Positions 35,009 through 44,274 of a DNA stretch of 64,000 bases are shown piece by piece; position 1 is the first letter of the stretch; every line of letters starts with the position of its first letter. The notes beneath the pieces were generated by a model that was given only the letters and a program-made list of their open reading frames with translations, did not search any database and was not told the origin of the DNA. The stretch is from Engelhardtia mirabilis. GTDB lineage: Bacteria; Planctomycetota; UBA1135; GCA-002686595. Location: NCBI RefSeq assembly GCF_007748095.1, contig NZ_CP036287.1, positions 2,356,001 through 2,420,000 of the forward strand, in the 5' to 3' direction. Both the position numbers and the translations under genes were made by a program.

Positions 35009-35014
35009 TAGACT
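35009..35014 (+). promoter_or_regulatory. TAGACT hexamer 7 bases before a start codon
   Basis: TAGACT (TANNNT-type -10) ends 7 bases before ATG 35022. If used, transcription would begin at or next to the start codon, giving a leaderless message. There is no Shine-Dalgarno sequence here. Confidence 0.35.
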
Positions 35015-35021
35015 CGTGCCC

Positions 35022-36425
35022 ATGATCCGGCGTCCCTCGACCCCTCTCGCCGTCGCCGCGCTCGGCCTGGTCAGTGCCTGTGGTGGCGGCGGCCCCGAGA
35101 GCCCGCCGGACATCCTGCTGATCAGCCTCGACACCCTGCGGGCCGACCGCGTGTCCGCCTACGGCTCGAGGCAGGAGACGACCCCCAATCTGGACCGCAT
35201 CGCGGCCTCCGGGGTGCTCTTCTCCGAGGCCTGCTCGCCCGCCTCGCAGACCGCACCGAGCCACGTCAGCATCTTCTCCGGCTTGGATCCCTTGGCCCAC
35301 GGAGTGCGCAACACGTCGCGCTACGACGAGAGCTCGACGCGCCTGGCCGACAATGCGCCGATGCTCAGTGAGCTGGTCCAGGCCGCCGGTTGGTACACCG
35401 GCGTGATCGGCGACACCGGCAACGTCCATCCGGACATGGGCTTCGACCGCGGCTTCGACTTCCAGGTCTTCGGGATGCAGCAGCTGCCCGCGAAGCTGCC
35501 CCAGGTGAACGACTTCTGTGACGAGGTGCCGGACGGCCAGCCGGCCTTCCTCTTCGTGCACACCTATCAGATCCACTCGCCCTACGTGCCGCCGGCGCGC
35601 TACTTCGGCAAGTTCGCCGACCAGGAGTACCAGGGGGTCTTCCGCCAGCGCTACGACCGATTGGTCGGCAAGCCGATGTCGGCGGTGTTCGGCGAAGCCG
35701 CCGAGTTCCTGACCGAGTTCGAGGGCATGGGGCCGGACGACGTGGCCTGGCTGTCGGACCTCTACGACGACAACGTGCGTTGGACCGACTTCGGCATCGG
35801 CAAGCTGCTCGAGATCTGGAGGGAACGTCGCGGCGAGGACTCGATCGTGATCGTGCTCTCCGACCACGGCGAGCAGTTCGGCGAGCAGGGCAACCTCGGG
35901 CACCGCACCGGCCTGACCCGCGTCTTGACCCATGTGCCGTTGATCGTGGCCGGCCCAGGAGTCGGTCGGGGCGTCGTCGATCGGCCCGTGAGCTTGACCG
36001 GCATTCCCGCGACCCTCTGCGACCTGCTCGGGCTCGAGATGCCTGCGGCCTTCCAGGTTGGCTCCTTCGCCGATGCGCTGCGGGATCCCGCCACCTTCGC
36101 GCCCGGCGGCCCGGCCTTCGAGCAGCTCCTGATCGGTCGCAAGGCCGGCTTCTTCGAGGGTGTCACCGACGACCGCTGGCACCTGGTGCGTGCGTCGGTG
36201 GACGGCGACGTGACCGAGAGCCTGTTCGACCTGGACTCGGACCCCAGTGGCCTGCTCGACGTGCGCGACCAGCACGAGGAAGTGGTCGGGTCGCTGCTCT
36301 CGGAGCTCTCCGACCGGCGGCGGCAGAACGTGGACCTGCAGACGCGCTTCGCGACCCTGCGCGGCCCCAGGCTCTCGGTCCAGCGCCAGCAGGAGCTCGA
36401 GGCCCTGGGCTACACCGATCGGTAG
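35022..36425 (+). CDS. Sulfatase-like lipoprotein, paralogue of the preceding gene
   Basis: 467 aa, lipobox LVSACG after a short signal peptide. Same architecture as its neighbour: DILLISLDTLRADRVSAYG, QTAPSHVSIFSGLDPLAHG, and VLSDHGEQFGEQGNLGHR. Again the nucleophile position is Thr (T-A-P-S-H). Both end with the same tail pattern (RQQELEALGYTDR here, DELEALGYIEG in the neighbour), which supports tandem duplication. It is likely an outer-surface or periplasmic hydrolase acting on a glycan or lipid head group; the substrate is unknown. Confidence 0.87.
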   Translation: MIRRPSTPLAVAALGLVSACGGGGPESPPDILLISLDTLRADRVSAYGSRQETTPNLDRIAASGVLFSEACSPASQTAPSHVSIFSGLDPLAHGVRNTSRYDESSTRLADNAPMLSELVQAAGWYTGVIGDTGNVHPDMGFDRGFDFQVFGMQQLPAKLPQVNDFCDEVPDGQPAFLFVHTYQIHSPYVPPARYFGKFADQEYQGVFRQRYDRLVGKPMSAVFGEAAEFLTEFEGMGPDDVAWLSDLYDDNVRWTDFGIGKLLEIWRERRGEDSIVIVLSDHGEQFGEQGNLGHRTGLTRVLTHVPLIVAGPGVGRGVVDRPVSLTGIPATLCDLLGLEMPAAFQVGSFADALRDPATFAPGGPAFEQLLIGRKAGFFEGVTDDRWHLVRASVDGDVTESLFDLDSDPSGLLDVRDQHEEVVGSLLSELSDRRRQNVDLQTRFATLRGPRLSVQRQQELEALGYTDR

Positions 36426-36496
36426 GGCTGCGGGCGGATCTGCCCTTCAGCAAGCACGATCAAGCACCGCGGACTTGGCCGGCCGAGGCTGGGGCC

Positions 36497-37396
36497 ATGC
36501 AACAGACTCAGCCGACCGTGACCGAACCCCCCGCCCGCTCGGACCAGGACTATGCCGCCCGCATCCGGCGGGCCCAGCGCCTGCTCGAGGAGCGGTTGTC
36601 CGAGGACCTGCCCCTGGCCGAGGTGGCCGCGGCGGCGGGCCTTTCGCCCTTCCACTTCCACCGGCTCTTCCGCGGGCTCGTCGGCGAGCCGGTCGCGGCC
36701 CATGTGCGGCGCCTGCGCCTCGAGCGTGCCGCCCACCGGTTGGAGCAGACCGACGCCGACATCCTGTCGATCGCCCTCGACGTCGGCTACGGCAGCAACG
36801 AGGCCTTCACCCGGGCCTTCGCACGGCAGTTCGGCGTGGCCCCCTCGACCTACCGAGCCGAGGGTGCCTCCAGCGGTGGGGGCGGCGATAGGGAGGGTGA
36901 CGGCGGAGGCGACGATCTGCCGCCGATCGACGTGCGCCTCGAGCCACGCGAGCCCGAGCGCGTGGCCTGCGTACGCCACGTGGGCCCCTACTCCGATGTC
37001 GCGAGCGCCTGGAAGACCCTCTTCAAGTGGGGTTGGCGACACATGATCTTCGGCCGCCCGGCGATGTTCGCCCTGTGCCACGACGACCCGGAGGTGACCC
37101 AGCCCGAGCGCTGCCGCTACGACGCCTGCCTGGTGGTCAAGGCCAGCGCGAGGATCGCCGGACCGGTCAGCGAGATCCGCCTGCCCGGCGGCAACTTCGC
37201 CGTCGTCCGGCACCGCGGACCCTACGACGGGTTGGGCCAGACCTACGCCGCCCTGTTCGCCCGCGTCGCCTCGGGCCCGATCGACGGCGAATGGCGCCGC
37301 CTGGGCGACCCGCCCTCCCTCGAGCGCTACCTCAACGATCCGCGCAAGACGGCACCGGAAGACCTCGAGACCGAGGTTTGGATGCCGCTGGTCTGA
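36497..37396 (+). CDS. AraC-family regulator with GyrI-like effector domain
   Basis: 299 aa. Residues about 18-120 hold two helix-turn-helix motifs (LPLAEVAAAAGLSPFHFHRL and ILSIALDVGYGSNEAFTRAF). A Gly-rich linker leads to a GyrI/Rob-type small-molecule-binding domain from about 140 to the end (VACVRHVGPYSDVASAW, GGNFAVVRHRGPYDGLG). Such proteins control efflux or detoxification genes in response to hydrophobic ligands. ATG 36497 was chosen because it precedes the HTH by a short tail. It converges on oleD, and no obvious target gene stands beside it. Confidence 0.9.
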   Translation: MQQTQPTVTEPPARSDQDYAARIRRAQRLLEERLSEDLPLAEVAAAAGLSPFHFHRLFRGLVGEPVAAHVRRLRLERAAHRLEQTDADILSIALDVGYGSNEAFTRAFARQFGVAPSTYRAEGASSGGGGDREGDGGGDDLPPIDVRLEPREPERVACVRHVGPYSDVASAWKTLFKWGWRHMIFGRPAMFALCHDDPEVTQPERCRYDACLVVKASARIAGPVSEIRLPGGNFAVVRHRGPYDGLGQTYAALFARVASGPIDGEWRRLGDPPSLERYLNDPRKTAPEDLETEVWMPLV

Positions 37397-37564
37397 AGAA
37401 CTCGCGGGTAGATCGAGGGGTCGCGCCGAGTTAGAGCAACGCCGTCGCGCGCGTCAGGCCCGGGTCGTCACCCATTGGCCCCCGCGGCCCCGGGACCTGT
37501 TCATTGCTTGCCGCCCGCGTTCCGAAGCCGATCCGATGCGGCCAAGCCGCTTTGATCGGAAGCC

Positions 37565-38596
37565 CTACGCGCAGCAGCCCTCGATCACCCGCCTGGTGCA
37601 CCCGGCCAGGGAGAAGCGCTCCTCGTAGCCGAAGTCGCGCACCGCGGGCTCGATCGAATAGGTGTGGTCGAGGGCCAGTTGCTGGGCCACGAAGCGCGTC
37701 ATCGGCGGCTCGCCCGAGAATCGCAGGAGCTTCCACAGTCCTTCGAGCGCGGCGCCGAGGCGGTAGGCCGCGGGGGCCGACAACCGACGGCCCGGGCGAG
37801 GTGCGCCGGCGGCGTCGAGGATCTGGCCGATCCAGTCCCACAGCACGACTTCCTCGCGCTGGTTCACGAAGTAGGCGCGGCCGGCGTGGGGGGCGTCGGG
37901 CGCCAGGCGCGCTGCCGCCTGGACGTGGGCGGCCGCGGCGTTCGCCACGTCGGTGATCGAGACGCGATTGCGACCGTCGCCGACGATCGCCAGGCGGCCG
38001 GCGCGGGCGCGGTCGAGCAGGCGCGGAACCAGATGGGGATCGCCGGGGCCCACGATCAGGTGCGGGCGCAGGGCGACCGTGGCCAGGTCGCCGCCGCCGG
38101 CGAGGGGGCTGCCATTGGCCGTGAGGACGCGACGCTCGGCCTCGGCCTTGGACTCGGGGTAGGGCGACAGGAAGCGCGTTGGGTAGTCGAGCTCGTCCGC
38201 GGTGGCGCCCAGATGGCCCCTGCCGCCGAAGACCACGCTAGGACTCGAACAGTGCACCAGGCGGACGACGCCTGCGTCGACGCAGGCGTCGAGCACGCTC
38301 TGGGTGCCGTCGACGTTGGTGGTCCAGAAGTCGGCCCGGCGGCCGAAGACGCCGGTCAGGGCGGCCACATGAAAGGCCGTGTCGTGTCCGGCGAGGGCGG
38401 CTCCGACGGCCGTGCGGTCACGCAGGTCCACCGCCGCGCACTGGGCGCCGAGGCGCTCCACGGCCGGATGCCTGCTGCGGCTGGCGCTGGTGACCTCGCA
38501 GCCGGCCGCGCGCAACTGGCGCACCAGTTCGAGGCCCAGGAACCCGCCGCCGCCGGTCACGAAGCAGCGCCCGAGTTGCGCCGACAGACTGCTCAA
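37565..38596 (-). CDS. oleD: OleD, NADPH-dependent 2-alkyl-3-ketoalkanoate reductase
   Basis: 343 aa, extended short-chain dehydrogenase of the 3-beta-HSD type. In olefin synthesis OleD reduces the OleA product to a 2-alkyl-3-hydroxy acid. The nucleotide loop VTGGGGFLG is near residue 13 and the catalytic YPESK near 150. TTG 38596 overlaps the oleC stop (TTGA) and has GGAG upstream; an ATG 21 bases earlier is possible. The family alone would also allow a sterol or sugar enzyme, but its place after oleB and oleC decides it. It is the last gene of the operon and converges with the AraC gene. Confidence 0.87.
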   Translation of the reverse strand: MSSLSAQLGRCFVTGGGGFLGLELVRQLRAAGCEVTSASRSRHPAVERLGAQCAAVDLRDRTAVGAALAGHDTAFHVAALTGVFGRRADFWTTNVDGTQSVLDACVDAGVVRLVHCSSPSVVFGGRGHLGATADELDYPTRFLSPYPESKAEAERRVLTANGSPLAGGGDLATVALRPHLIVGPGDPHLVPRLLDRARAGRLAIVGDGRNRVSITDVANAAAAHVQAAARLAPDAPHAGRAYFVNQREEVVLWDWIGQILDAAGAPRPGRRLSAPAAYRLGAALEGLWKLLRFSGEPPMTRFVAQQLALDHTYSIEPAVRDFGYEERFSLAGCTRRVIEGCCA

Positions 38597-40320
38597 CGCA
38601 GTTGCTCCGTGGCCCATTCGGCAAGCAGCGGGCGATCGATCTTGGCGTTGTGGCGCACGTCGACCGGGAAGCCGGGGTGGAACAGGGTTCGCGTCACGCG
38701 GCTCGCGGTCGCCACCCGATCGCGGCCGTGGGCCAGGATGGCGTCGGCCAGGGCCTCGGTCGGCCGCTCGCTCGGTTCCAGCTCGATCACCAGCACCGGC
38801 AGTTCGGAACCCCGTGCTCCAACCCCGACCAAGGCCGTGCGCCGCACCGCCGGATGGGTGTTGAAGGCGTTCTCGGTGGGCACGCAGGGCAGCACGCCCA
38901 GCTCCGTCTCCAAGCGGTGACTCTTGCGACCCTGGAACCAGAACCGACCGTCGCCGTCGACGCAGCCCAGATCGCCCATGCGGTGCCAGACGCCGCCGCG
39001 GCCGTCGTCGATCTTGGCCAGGGCCGTGGCGCCGGGGTCCTCCGCATAGGCCGGCGTCACCACCGGCCCGCGCACGCAGAGCTCACCCAACTCGCCGGCT
39101 GCGACCTCGAGCTCGTCGCTCCAACTCGCGATCGGTCCGTCGTCGATGCGGATCACGCGCAGGTCCATGCCCGGGGCCGGTCGGCCGATGCAGTTGCCGC
39201 CGCCTGTCTCCGAGTGGGAGCGGATCGAGGCGTCGACGATCTCCGCGCCGGAGACACTGGACACCGGCAGGGACTCGGTCGCGCCGTAGGGAGTGTGGAC
39301 GTCGCCGCCGTCGGGCAGCACCGCGCGCAGCGCTTCGACCAACTGCGGCGGGACCGGGGCTCCGGCCACGAGCACGCGGCGCAGCCCGCCCAGGCGTTCG
39401 CCGCGGGCCGCGCACCAGGGCGCCACCCGGCGCCAGATGGCGGGCGAGCCGAAGGCCAGGGTCGCCCCGCTCTCGACCACCGCCCGGTGGATCAGGGCCG
39501 GATCGCACTGCGCCGGGCGCGTCGGATCCATGTCCGGGAAGACGCTCGTCATCCCCAGGGCGTTGTCGAACAGGGCGAAGAGCGGGAAGCAGGCCACGTC
39601 GACCTCGCCCGGCTGCAGGTCGTACAGGTCGCGCAGGGCCGCGACCTGGGCTTCGAAGATGCCGTGGGTGTAGACCACGCCCTTGGCCGGACCGGTGCTG
39701 CCGCTGGTGAACAGGATCGCCGCCGTCTCGCGGGCGGTGGTGTCCGCGTGGGTGAAGCGGCCGTCGCCGGCGGCTTCGAGGGCATCGAGGCGCAGCGCGC
39801 CGAAGTGCGGGCCGGGGCCGACGCCGACTCGCACGCGGCAGGTTCGGAAGGCGTGGCGGAAGAGCAGCCGAGCCACGTGGGCGCGGCGCACGCCGATCAG
39901 GGCCGCCGGCGCCATGCGCTCGACGCAGGCCAGGAAGGAGCTGCGGCCCATGCCCGGATCGATCAAGACCGGCACGAGCCCCGCGCGCAGGCAGGCGTAG
40001 GTGATCGCGATCAGGTCGATGCCGGGCTCCACCAAGAGGCTCACGCGGTCGCCCCGCACGAGCCCCTGGGCCAGGAGCCCGGACGCGATGCGCCGACTGC
40101 GCGCGGCGAGCACCGCGAAGCTCTGGGACTCCCACTGGCCCGGTCGCCTGCGCACGGCAGCGCGCACCGCCGGGCGCTCGGGGGCGTCGGCGGCGAAGCG
40201 GTCCAGGTGGCGCGCGACGTTGGCGATCCCATCGCCCGCAGTCCCATCGCCCGCAGTCCCTCGTCCCGAGCCGTCGGTGTCACCGCGCGATCGGCGCGGA
40301 GCCCCCGCCGGCCCGGTCAC
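38593..40320 (-). CDS. oleC: OleC, beta-lactone synthetase (AMP-forming ligase family)
   Basis: 575 aa, acyl-adenylate enzyme superfamily. In the Ole pathway OleC turns the hydroxy acid into a beta-lactone. The phosphate loop TSGSTGPAKG is at about 205-214, YGATES near 350, and the hinge region QGRKSHRLET near 470. C-terminal lysine region is VDVRHNAKIDR. GTG 40320 overlaps oleB (GTGA). The first 30 residues include a Gly-Asp-rich repeat from a 15-bp duplication at 40227-40256. In several bacteria oleB and oleC are fused; here they are separate but overlapping. Confidence 0.9.
   Translation of the reverse strand: MTGPAGAPRRSRGDTDGSGRGTAGDGTAGDGIANVARHLDRFAADAPERPAVRAAVRRRPGQWESQSFAVLAARSRRIASGLLAQGLVRGDRVSLLVEPGIDLIAITYACLRAGLVPVLIDPGMGRSSFLACVERMAPAALIGVRRAHVARLLFRHAFRTCRVRVGVGPGPHFGALRLDALEAAGDGRFTHADTTARETAAILFTSGSTGPAKGVVYTHGIFEAQVAALRDLYDLQPGEVDVACFPLFALFDNALGMTSVFPDMDPTRPAQCDPALIHRAVVESGATLAFGSPAIWRRVAPWCAARGERLGGLRRVLVAGAPVPPQLVEALRAVLPDGGDVHTPYGATESLPVSSVSGAEIVDASIRSHSETGGGNCIGRPAPGMDLRVIRIDDGPIASWSDELEVAAGELGELCVRGPVVTPAYAEDPGATALAKIDDGRGGVWHRMGDLGCVDGDGRFWFQGRKSHRLETELGVLPCVPTENAFNTHPAVRRTALVGVGARGSELPVLVIELEPSERPTEALADAILAHGRDRVATASRVTRTLFHPGFPVDVRHNAKIDRPLLAEWATEQLR
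40227..40256 (+). repeat. 15-bp tandem duplication in the oleC 5' end
   Basis: TCCCATCGCCCGCAG occurs twice in direct succession (40227-40241 and 40242-40256), followed by TCCC of a possible third copy. It encodes part of the low-complexity N-terminus of OleC and keeps the frame. Confidence 0.9.
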
Positions 40321-41357
40321 GCCCCGCTGGCCCCGGGGGCTGCCGCGACCTCGACCGGGTGGGCTTCGAGGAAGGCCGCGATGTGGTTCAGCACCTCTTC
40401 GGGCGCGTCCTCGAGCACCCAGTGCCCCGCGTTGGCGATGGTGTGGACCTCGGCGGCGGGGAAGAACTGCTGGTAGCGATCGCGGAACTCGGTGGTGAAG
40501 CACCAGTCGCGCGCGCCCCAGACGATGCAGGTGGGTCGATCGGCGAGCCCGCTGAGGGACTCCTCGATCGCGACCAGGTCGTTCCAACTGCGATGGGAGG
40601 GGTCCATCGGGATGTCGTCCACGAACGCCTGGATCGCGACGCGATCGGCCCAGGAGGCGTAGGGCAGCAGGTAGCCGCGCCGCTCGGCGCGGGTCCAGCG
40701 CTTGCGCTCCACCGCCCACATCAGGGCCAGGCGCGAGAAGAGCCCGAGGCCGCGGATGCCCAGGCGACCCAGGAAGGGCACGCGACCCATGGCGATGCGC
40801 CCGGGCATGCGCGTCGAGCGAAAGGCGCCCGAGTTGAGGATCACGAGGCGCTCGACCAGCTCCGGCCGACGCGCCGCCAGGCCGAGTCCGATGGCCCCGC
40901 CCCAATCCTGGACCACGAGCGTCGCGCGCTCGATGCCGAGCTCGTCCACCAGGGTCTCGAGCGAGTCGATGTGCCGCGCGAGGCGGTAGTCGAAGTCGGC
41001 CGGCTTCTCGGAGAAGCCGCAGCCGATCAGGTCCGGGGCCACCACGCGGTGGGTGAAGCGGAAGCGGTCGATCAGGCGACGCCAGTGGAAGGACCAGCTG
41101 GGGTTGCCGTGTACGCAGAGCAGCACCGGCGCGGCGGGGTTGCCCTCGTCGACGAAGTGCATCCACGGGCCCCCGTCCACGCGCACGAAGTGGGGCGTCA
41201 CCTCGTACTCGGGGACCAGCTTGTTCTTGAGGCGGCGGCGGTCGTCGGCGAGGTCGAGCGGAGCCCGCTCGGCGCCGCGCTGACGCGACTTGCCTCCGGC
41301 CGGACGCACGGTGCGGCCCTGGGCGGCGGGCTCGGAGGTCGGATCGGTGGAGGGCAT
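40317..41357 (-). CDS. oleB: OleB, beta-lactone decarboxylase (haloalkane dehalogenase fold)
   Basis: 346 aa alpha/beta hydrolase. OleB decarboxylates the beta-lactone to the final alkene. Residues seen: oxyanion loop HGNPSWSFHWR at 83-93, nucleophile D151 in VVQDWGGAIG, D284 in GARDWCFT and catalytic H312 in NAGHWVLED. These also fit haloalkane dehalogenases, so the context with oleC and oleD is decisive. A basic, disordered extension of about 45 residues stands at the N-terminus. A run of seven C (minus strand) lies just upstream at 41365-41371. The gap to fabI is 52 bases. Confidence 0.9.
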   Translation of the reverse strand: MPSTDPTSEPAAQGRTVRPAGGKSRQRGAERAPLDLADDRRRLKNKLVPEYEVTPHFVRVDGGPWMHFVDEGNPAAPVLLCVHGNPSWSFHWRRLIDRFRFTHRVVAPDLIGCGFSEKPADFDYRLARHIDSLETLVDELGIERATLVVQDWGGAIGLGLAARRPELVERLVILNSGAFRSTRMPGRIAMGRVPFLGRLGIRGLGLFSRLALMWAVERKRWTRAERRGYLLPYASWADRVAIQAFVDDIPMDPSHRSWNDLVAIEESLSGLADRPTCIVWGARDWCFTTEFRDRYQQFFPAAEVHTIANAGHWVLEDAPEEVLNHIAAFLEAHPVEVAAAPGASGA

Positions 41358-41409
41358 GGGAGGTGGGGGGGCGCGCAGAGGATAGCGGCCCGGCCGCCAT
41401 CGGGAGCGA

Positions 41410-42234
41410 TCAGACTCCGTCGGGTCGCGTGGCGCGGCTCACGATCTCTTGGTCGAAGTAGTTCAGCTCCATCCCGGCGTCGACCACCAGGCCCTGGCCG
41501 TTGAGGCCGCTGGAGCGGGGCGAGAGCAGGAAGACGGCCGTGTCGGCGACCTCCACCGTCGCCAGGCCGCGCTTTCTGGGGATGGCCGCCTCCGCGAAGA
41601 GGTAGCTCTCCAGGTAACCGGGGATGCCGGCGGAGGAGCTGGTCTTGAGCAGGCCGGCCTTGACGGCGTTGAAGCGCACCTCCGTGTCGGCCGAGAAGCT
41701 CTTGGCCAGGAAGGCCACGGACGAGTCCAGGGCGGCCTTGACCGGGGCCATGTAGCCGTAGTTCTCCGAGGCCATGCGGGTGGTCGAGATCGAGATCGTG
41801 ACCACGGAGGCGTCGTGGGCGAAGAGCGGCTTGAGCGTGCGCGAGAGCTGCACCAGGGAGAAGCACGAGACGTTGATCGCCTGCAGGAAGTCGTCGCGGC
41901 CGGTCTCGTGGAAGGGCTTGGGGCCCTCCGAGTAGTTGGCGAAGGCGATCGAGTGGCACAGGCCGTGGAGCTGGTCCACGCCCGCGTCGCGCAGGGCGCC
42001 GGGTAGGGCCTCGATCTGGCCCTGGTCCTCGACGTCGCAGACCACCACGGGGCCGTCGCCGGGGAGCTTGGCGGCCAGCTCGTCGCGGCGCTGCTCGCTG
42101 CGAACGCTCCAGCAGACCCGAGCCCCGGCCTCGACCAGGCGCTTGCCCACCTGGAATCCGACGCTCTTCTTGTTGGCCACCCCGGCGATCAGGATGCGCC
42201 GGCCCGCGAGGCCCATGAAGTCGGTGGCGCTCAT
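41410..42234 (-). CDS. Enoyl-ACP reductase, FabI-like
   Basis: 274 aa. It reduces trans-2-enoyl-ACP with NAD(P)H in the last step of each elongation round. The FabI-type nucleotide start is ILIAGVANKKSVGFQVGKRL. The catalytic pair is Y159-x6-K166 (NYGYMAPVKAAL). GVANKKS corresponds to the GVANxxS signature of FabI. The length is normal. It overlaps the dehydratase gene in ATGA. Because it stands within the ole operon, it is probably a pathway-dedicated copy rather than the housekeeping enzyme. Confidence 0.87.
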   Translation of the reverse strand: MSATDFMGLAGRRILIAGVANKKSVGFQVGKRLVEAGARVCWSVRSEQRRDELAAKLPGDGPVVVCDVEDQGQIEALPGALRDAGVDQLHGLCHSIAFANYSEGPKPFHETGRDDFLQAINVSCFSLVQLSRTLKPLFAHDASVVTISISTTRMASENYGYMAPVKAALDSSVAFLAKSFSADTEVRFNAVKAGLLKTSSSAGIPGYLESYLFAEAAIPRKRGLATVEVADTAVFLLSPRSSGLNGQGLVVDAGMELNYFDQEIVSRATRPDGV

Positions 42235-42710
42235 CGGTCCACGCGACCCATGGCGCCGGCGGCGCTGAGCACGAAGGAGAGGTCCACCGCCTTCTTGCCT
42301 CCGCAGCGCACCACGCCGCGCAGGATCCAGGCCGGGCCGAGGCGCTCGACCAGCTTGACCTCGGTCTCGACGGTCTCGCCCGGCAGCACCATGCGGCGGA
42401 AGCGCGCGCCCTCGAGCTTGGTGACCACGGGCACACCGTCACCGGCGTCGAAGCCCGCCAAGGCGCGGCTGACGAGCAGCGCCCCGGACTGCAGGGCGTG
42501 CTCGCACAGCAGTACCCCCGGAGTCACCGGCTGACCCGGGTAGTGCCCGCGGAACCAATCGGCATCAGCGGGCACGGTCCAGCGCGTGACGATGCGCTCG
42601 TCCTGCGCCTCGAGCACCTCGTCGACCAGCAGGAAGGGCTCGCGGTGGGGGATGGCGGCTTCGATCGCCGCGCGATCGGCGGGTGCCTCGAGTCGGGTGG
42701 ACTGGGTCAT
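42231..42710 (-). CDS. FabZ-like 3-hydroxyacyl-ACP dehydratase
   Basis: 159 aa hot-dog fold. IPHREPFLLVDEV near residue 20 and RGHYPGQPVTPGVLLCEHAL near 54-72 match FabZ, with catalytic H56 and E70. It removes water from 3-hydroxyacyl-ACP. There is no separate FabG-type ketoreductase in the run, so that step must be supplied from elsewhere or by one of the FAD enzymes. It lies 19 bases after the first FAD oxidoreductase gene and overlaps fabI. Confidence 0.87.
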   Translation of the reverse strand: MTQSTRLEAPADRAAIEAAIPHREPFLLVDEVLEAQDERIVTRWTVPADADWFRGHYPGQPVTPGVLLCEHALQSGALLVSRALAGFDAGDGVPVVTKLEGARFRRMVLPGETVETEVKLVERLGPAWILRGVVRCGGKKAVDLSFVLSAAGAMGRVDR

Positions 42711-42729
42711 GGGAGCGGTTCGCGCGGGG

Positions 42730-44259
42730 TCAGGCGCTGACTTCGGCCAGGGAGTAGAGCCAGGCGTCGACCTTGTTGGCGCAGATCGCGCCGTAGTTCG
42801 CCGCCCCGAGCCAACCGGACATGATGATCCCGACGCTGCCGGCGTGGAACAGGCCGCCGATCTCGTCGGGCAGCTGGGTCGAGACCTCGAGGCCCTCGAA
42901 CTTGGTGCCGAAGGAGGTCCCGGTGGGGTGCTCGGTGTAGAAGGCGAAGGTGCGCGGCGTGGCGACCTCCACGTGGTCGATCAGTCCGCCCACCCCGGGC
43001 ACGTAGCCCTCCAGGCAGGCCAGGGTGTCGGCGGCGAGCTTGTCCTTGGCGGCGTCGTAGGCGGCCTGGTCGAGCTCGGCCCAGTCCTCCCAGCGCGCGT
43101 TGGTGGAGCTGACCACGCTGTAGCGCGGACGACCCTGGGGGCGGGTCTTCGGGTAGTAGAAGGAGAAGGTGCGGCTCTCGCCGTGGAAGTCGCACAGGGA
43201 CTCGGACGTGAAGGTCGGCCGTGTGGACGTGAACAACAGGTCCGTCACCCAGGGCAGCTCGGCGCCATCGCGCACGCCCATGTAGACCTGGCAGCTCGAC
43301 GTGTTCAGGCGCACCTTGCCGGCCTTGGCCACGAAGTCCGGGTCGAAGTGCGCCGCGCCGACCAGCTTGTGGACGGTGGTCAGCACGTTGGCGTTGGAGA
43401 CCACGGCCTTGGCGGCGATGAAGCGTCCCAGGGCCTCGACGCCGGCTACGCGGCGCTCACCCATGGGGCTCTCCTCGATCACGATCTTGTCGACCAGCAC
43501 GGAGTTGAAGATCTCTACGCCGTTGGCGACCAGCTCGGCCTTCATCTTCTTGATCAGGGTGTCGGTGCCGCCACTGAAGGTGTACACGCCCTTGCTCATG
43601 AAGTTCGAGAAGACGATCCCGTAGCTGATCGCCGGGTCGTCGAGGGTCGAGCCGTTGGCGTAGCTGATCGGCTCCATCAAGAGCCGGTGGACGTCGTTGC
43701 GCCCGGGGAAGCAGCGCTCGAGCAGCTCGCCCGTGGTCTCGGTGGTCGGGTCGAAGAAGTCCATCCGACGCAGTTCGTCGTAGAAGGCCTCGACCTTCGC
43801 GCGCTCGAGCCCGAACACGTCGACCAGCTTGTTCGTGAAGTCGACCCGCGTGAACTCGGTCTCGAAGGAGAACTGCGGGTTGTCGAAGCGCACCCCGTCG
43901 AGCTGCTCGATCGAGTCGGCGATCTCCTGGGTCCAGTACTTGCGGCACGTCTTCTTCATCCCGATCGGGAAGCCGTGCAGGGAGATGTCGAACGTGTGCC
44001 CGCCCTTGCGGCGGAACCAGGTGGCCAGGCCGCCGAAGTTGTAGTGCTGCTCGAGCAGGGCCACCCCGTGTCCGGCGCGGCCGAGCACGTTGGCCGCGGT
44101 CAAACCGCCCAGGCCACTGCCGATCACCACCAGGTCGTAGGCGGAGGCGGCCCCTTCGAGGGGGTCCTTGGTCAGGGGCCGCTTGCCGTCGGTGCTGCCC
44201 TTGAAGTAGCGCACGTCGCGCTCGCCCCGGGGGCGCGGGATCTCGTCGGAGTGAGTCAT
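42730..44259 (-). CDS. CrtI/phytoene desaturase-like FAD oxidoreductase 1
   Basis: 509 aa. FAD-binding loop VVIGSGLGGLTAANVLG at about 44-60, then EQHYNFGGLATWFRRKGG, and the C-terminal FAD motif GGLFHAGSVGIIMSGWLGAA near 475. It belongs to the CrtI/carotene isomerase/retinol saturase group, which desaturate, saturate or isomerise conjugated polyenes. No phytoene synthase or other carotenoid gene is nearby, whereas an ACP, synthase, dehydratase and enoyl reductase are. An acyl-ACP or the olefin product is thus the likely substrate. About 40 residues precede the FAD domain. It is 15 bases after its paralogue. Confidence 0.85.
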   Translation of the reverse strand: MTHSDEIPRPRGERDVRYFKGSTDGKRPLTKDPLEGAASAYDLVVIGSGLGGLTAANVLGRAGHGVALLEQHYNFGGLATWFRRKGGHTFDISLHGFPIGMKKTCRKYWTQEIADSIEQLDGVRFDNPQFSFETEFTRVDFTNKLVDVFGLERAKVEAFYDELRRMDFFDPTTETTGELLERCFPGRNDVHRLLMEPISYANGSTLDDPAISYGIVFSNFMSKGVYTFSGGTDTLIKKMKAELVANGVEIFNSVLVDKIVIEESPMGERRVAGVEALGRFIAAKAVVSNANVLTTVHKLVGAAHFDPDFVAKAGKVRLNTSSCQVYMGVRDGAELPWVTDLLFTSTRPTFTSESLCDFHGESRTFSFYYPKTRPQGRPRYSVVSSTNARWEDWAELDQAAYDAAKDKLAADTLACLEGYVPGVGGLIDHVEVATPRTFAFYTEHPTGTSFGTKFEGLEVSTQLPDEIGGLFHAGSVGIIMSGWLGAANYGAICANKVDAWLYSLAEVSA

Positions 44260-44274
44260 GGCTGGAGTTCGGGG

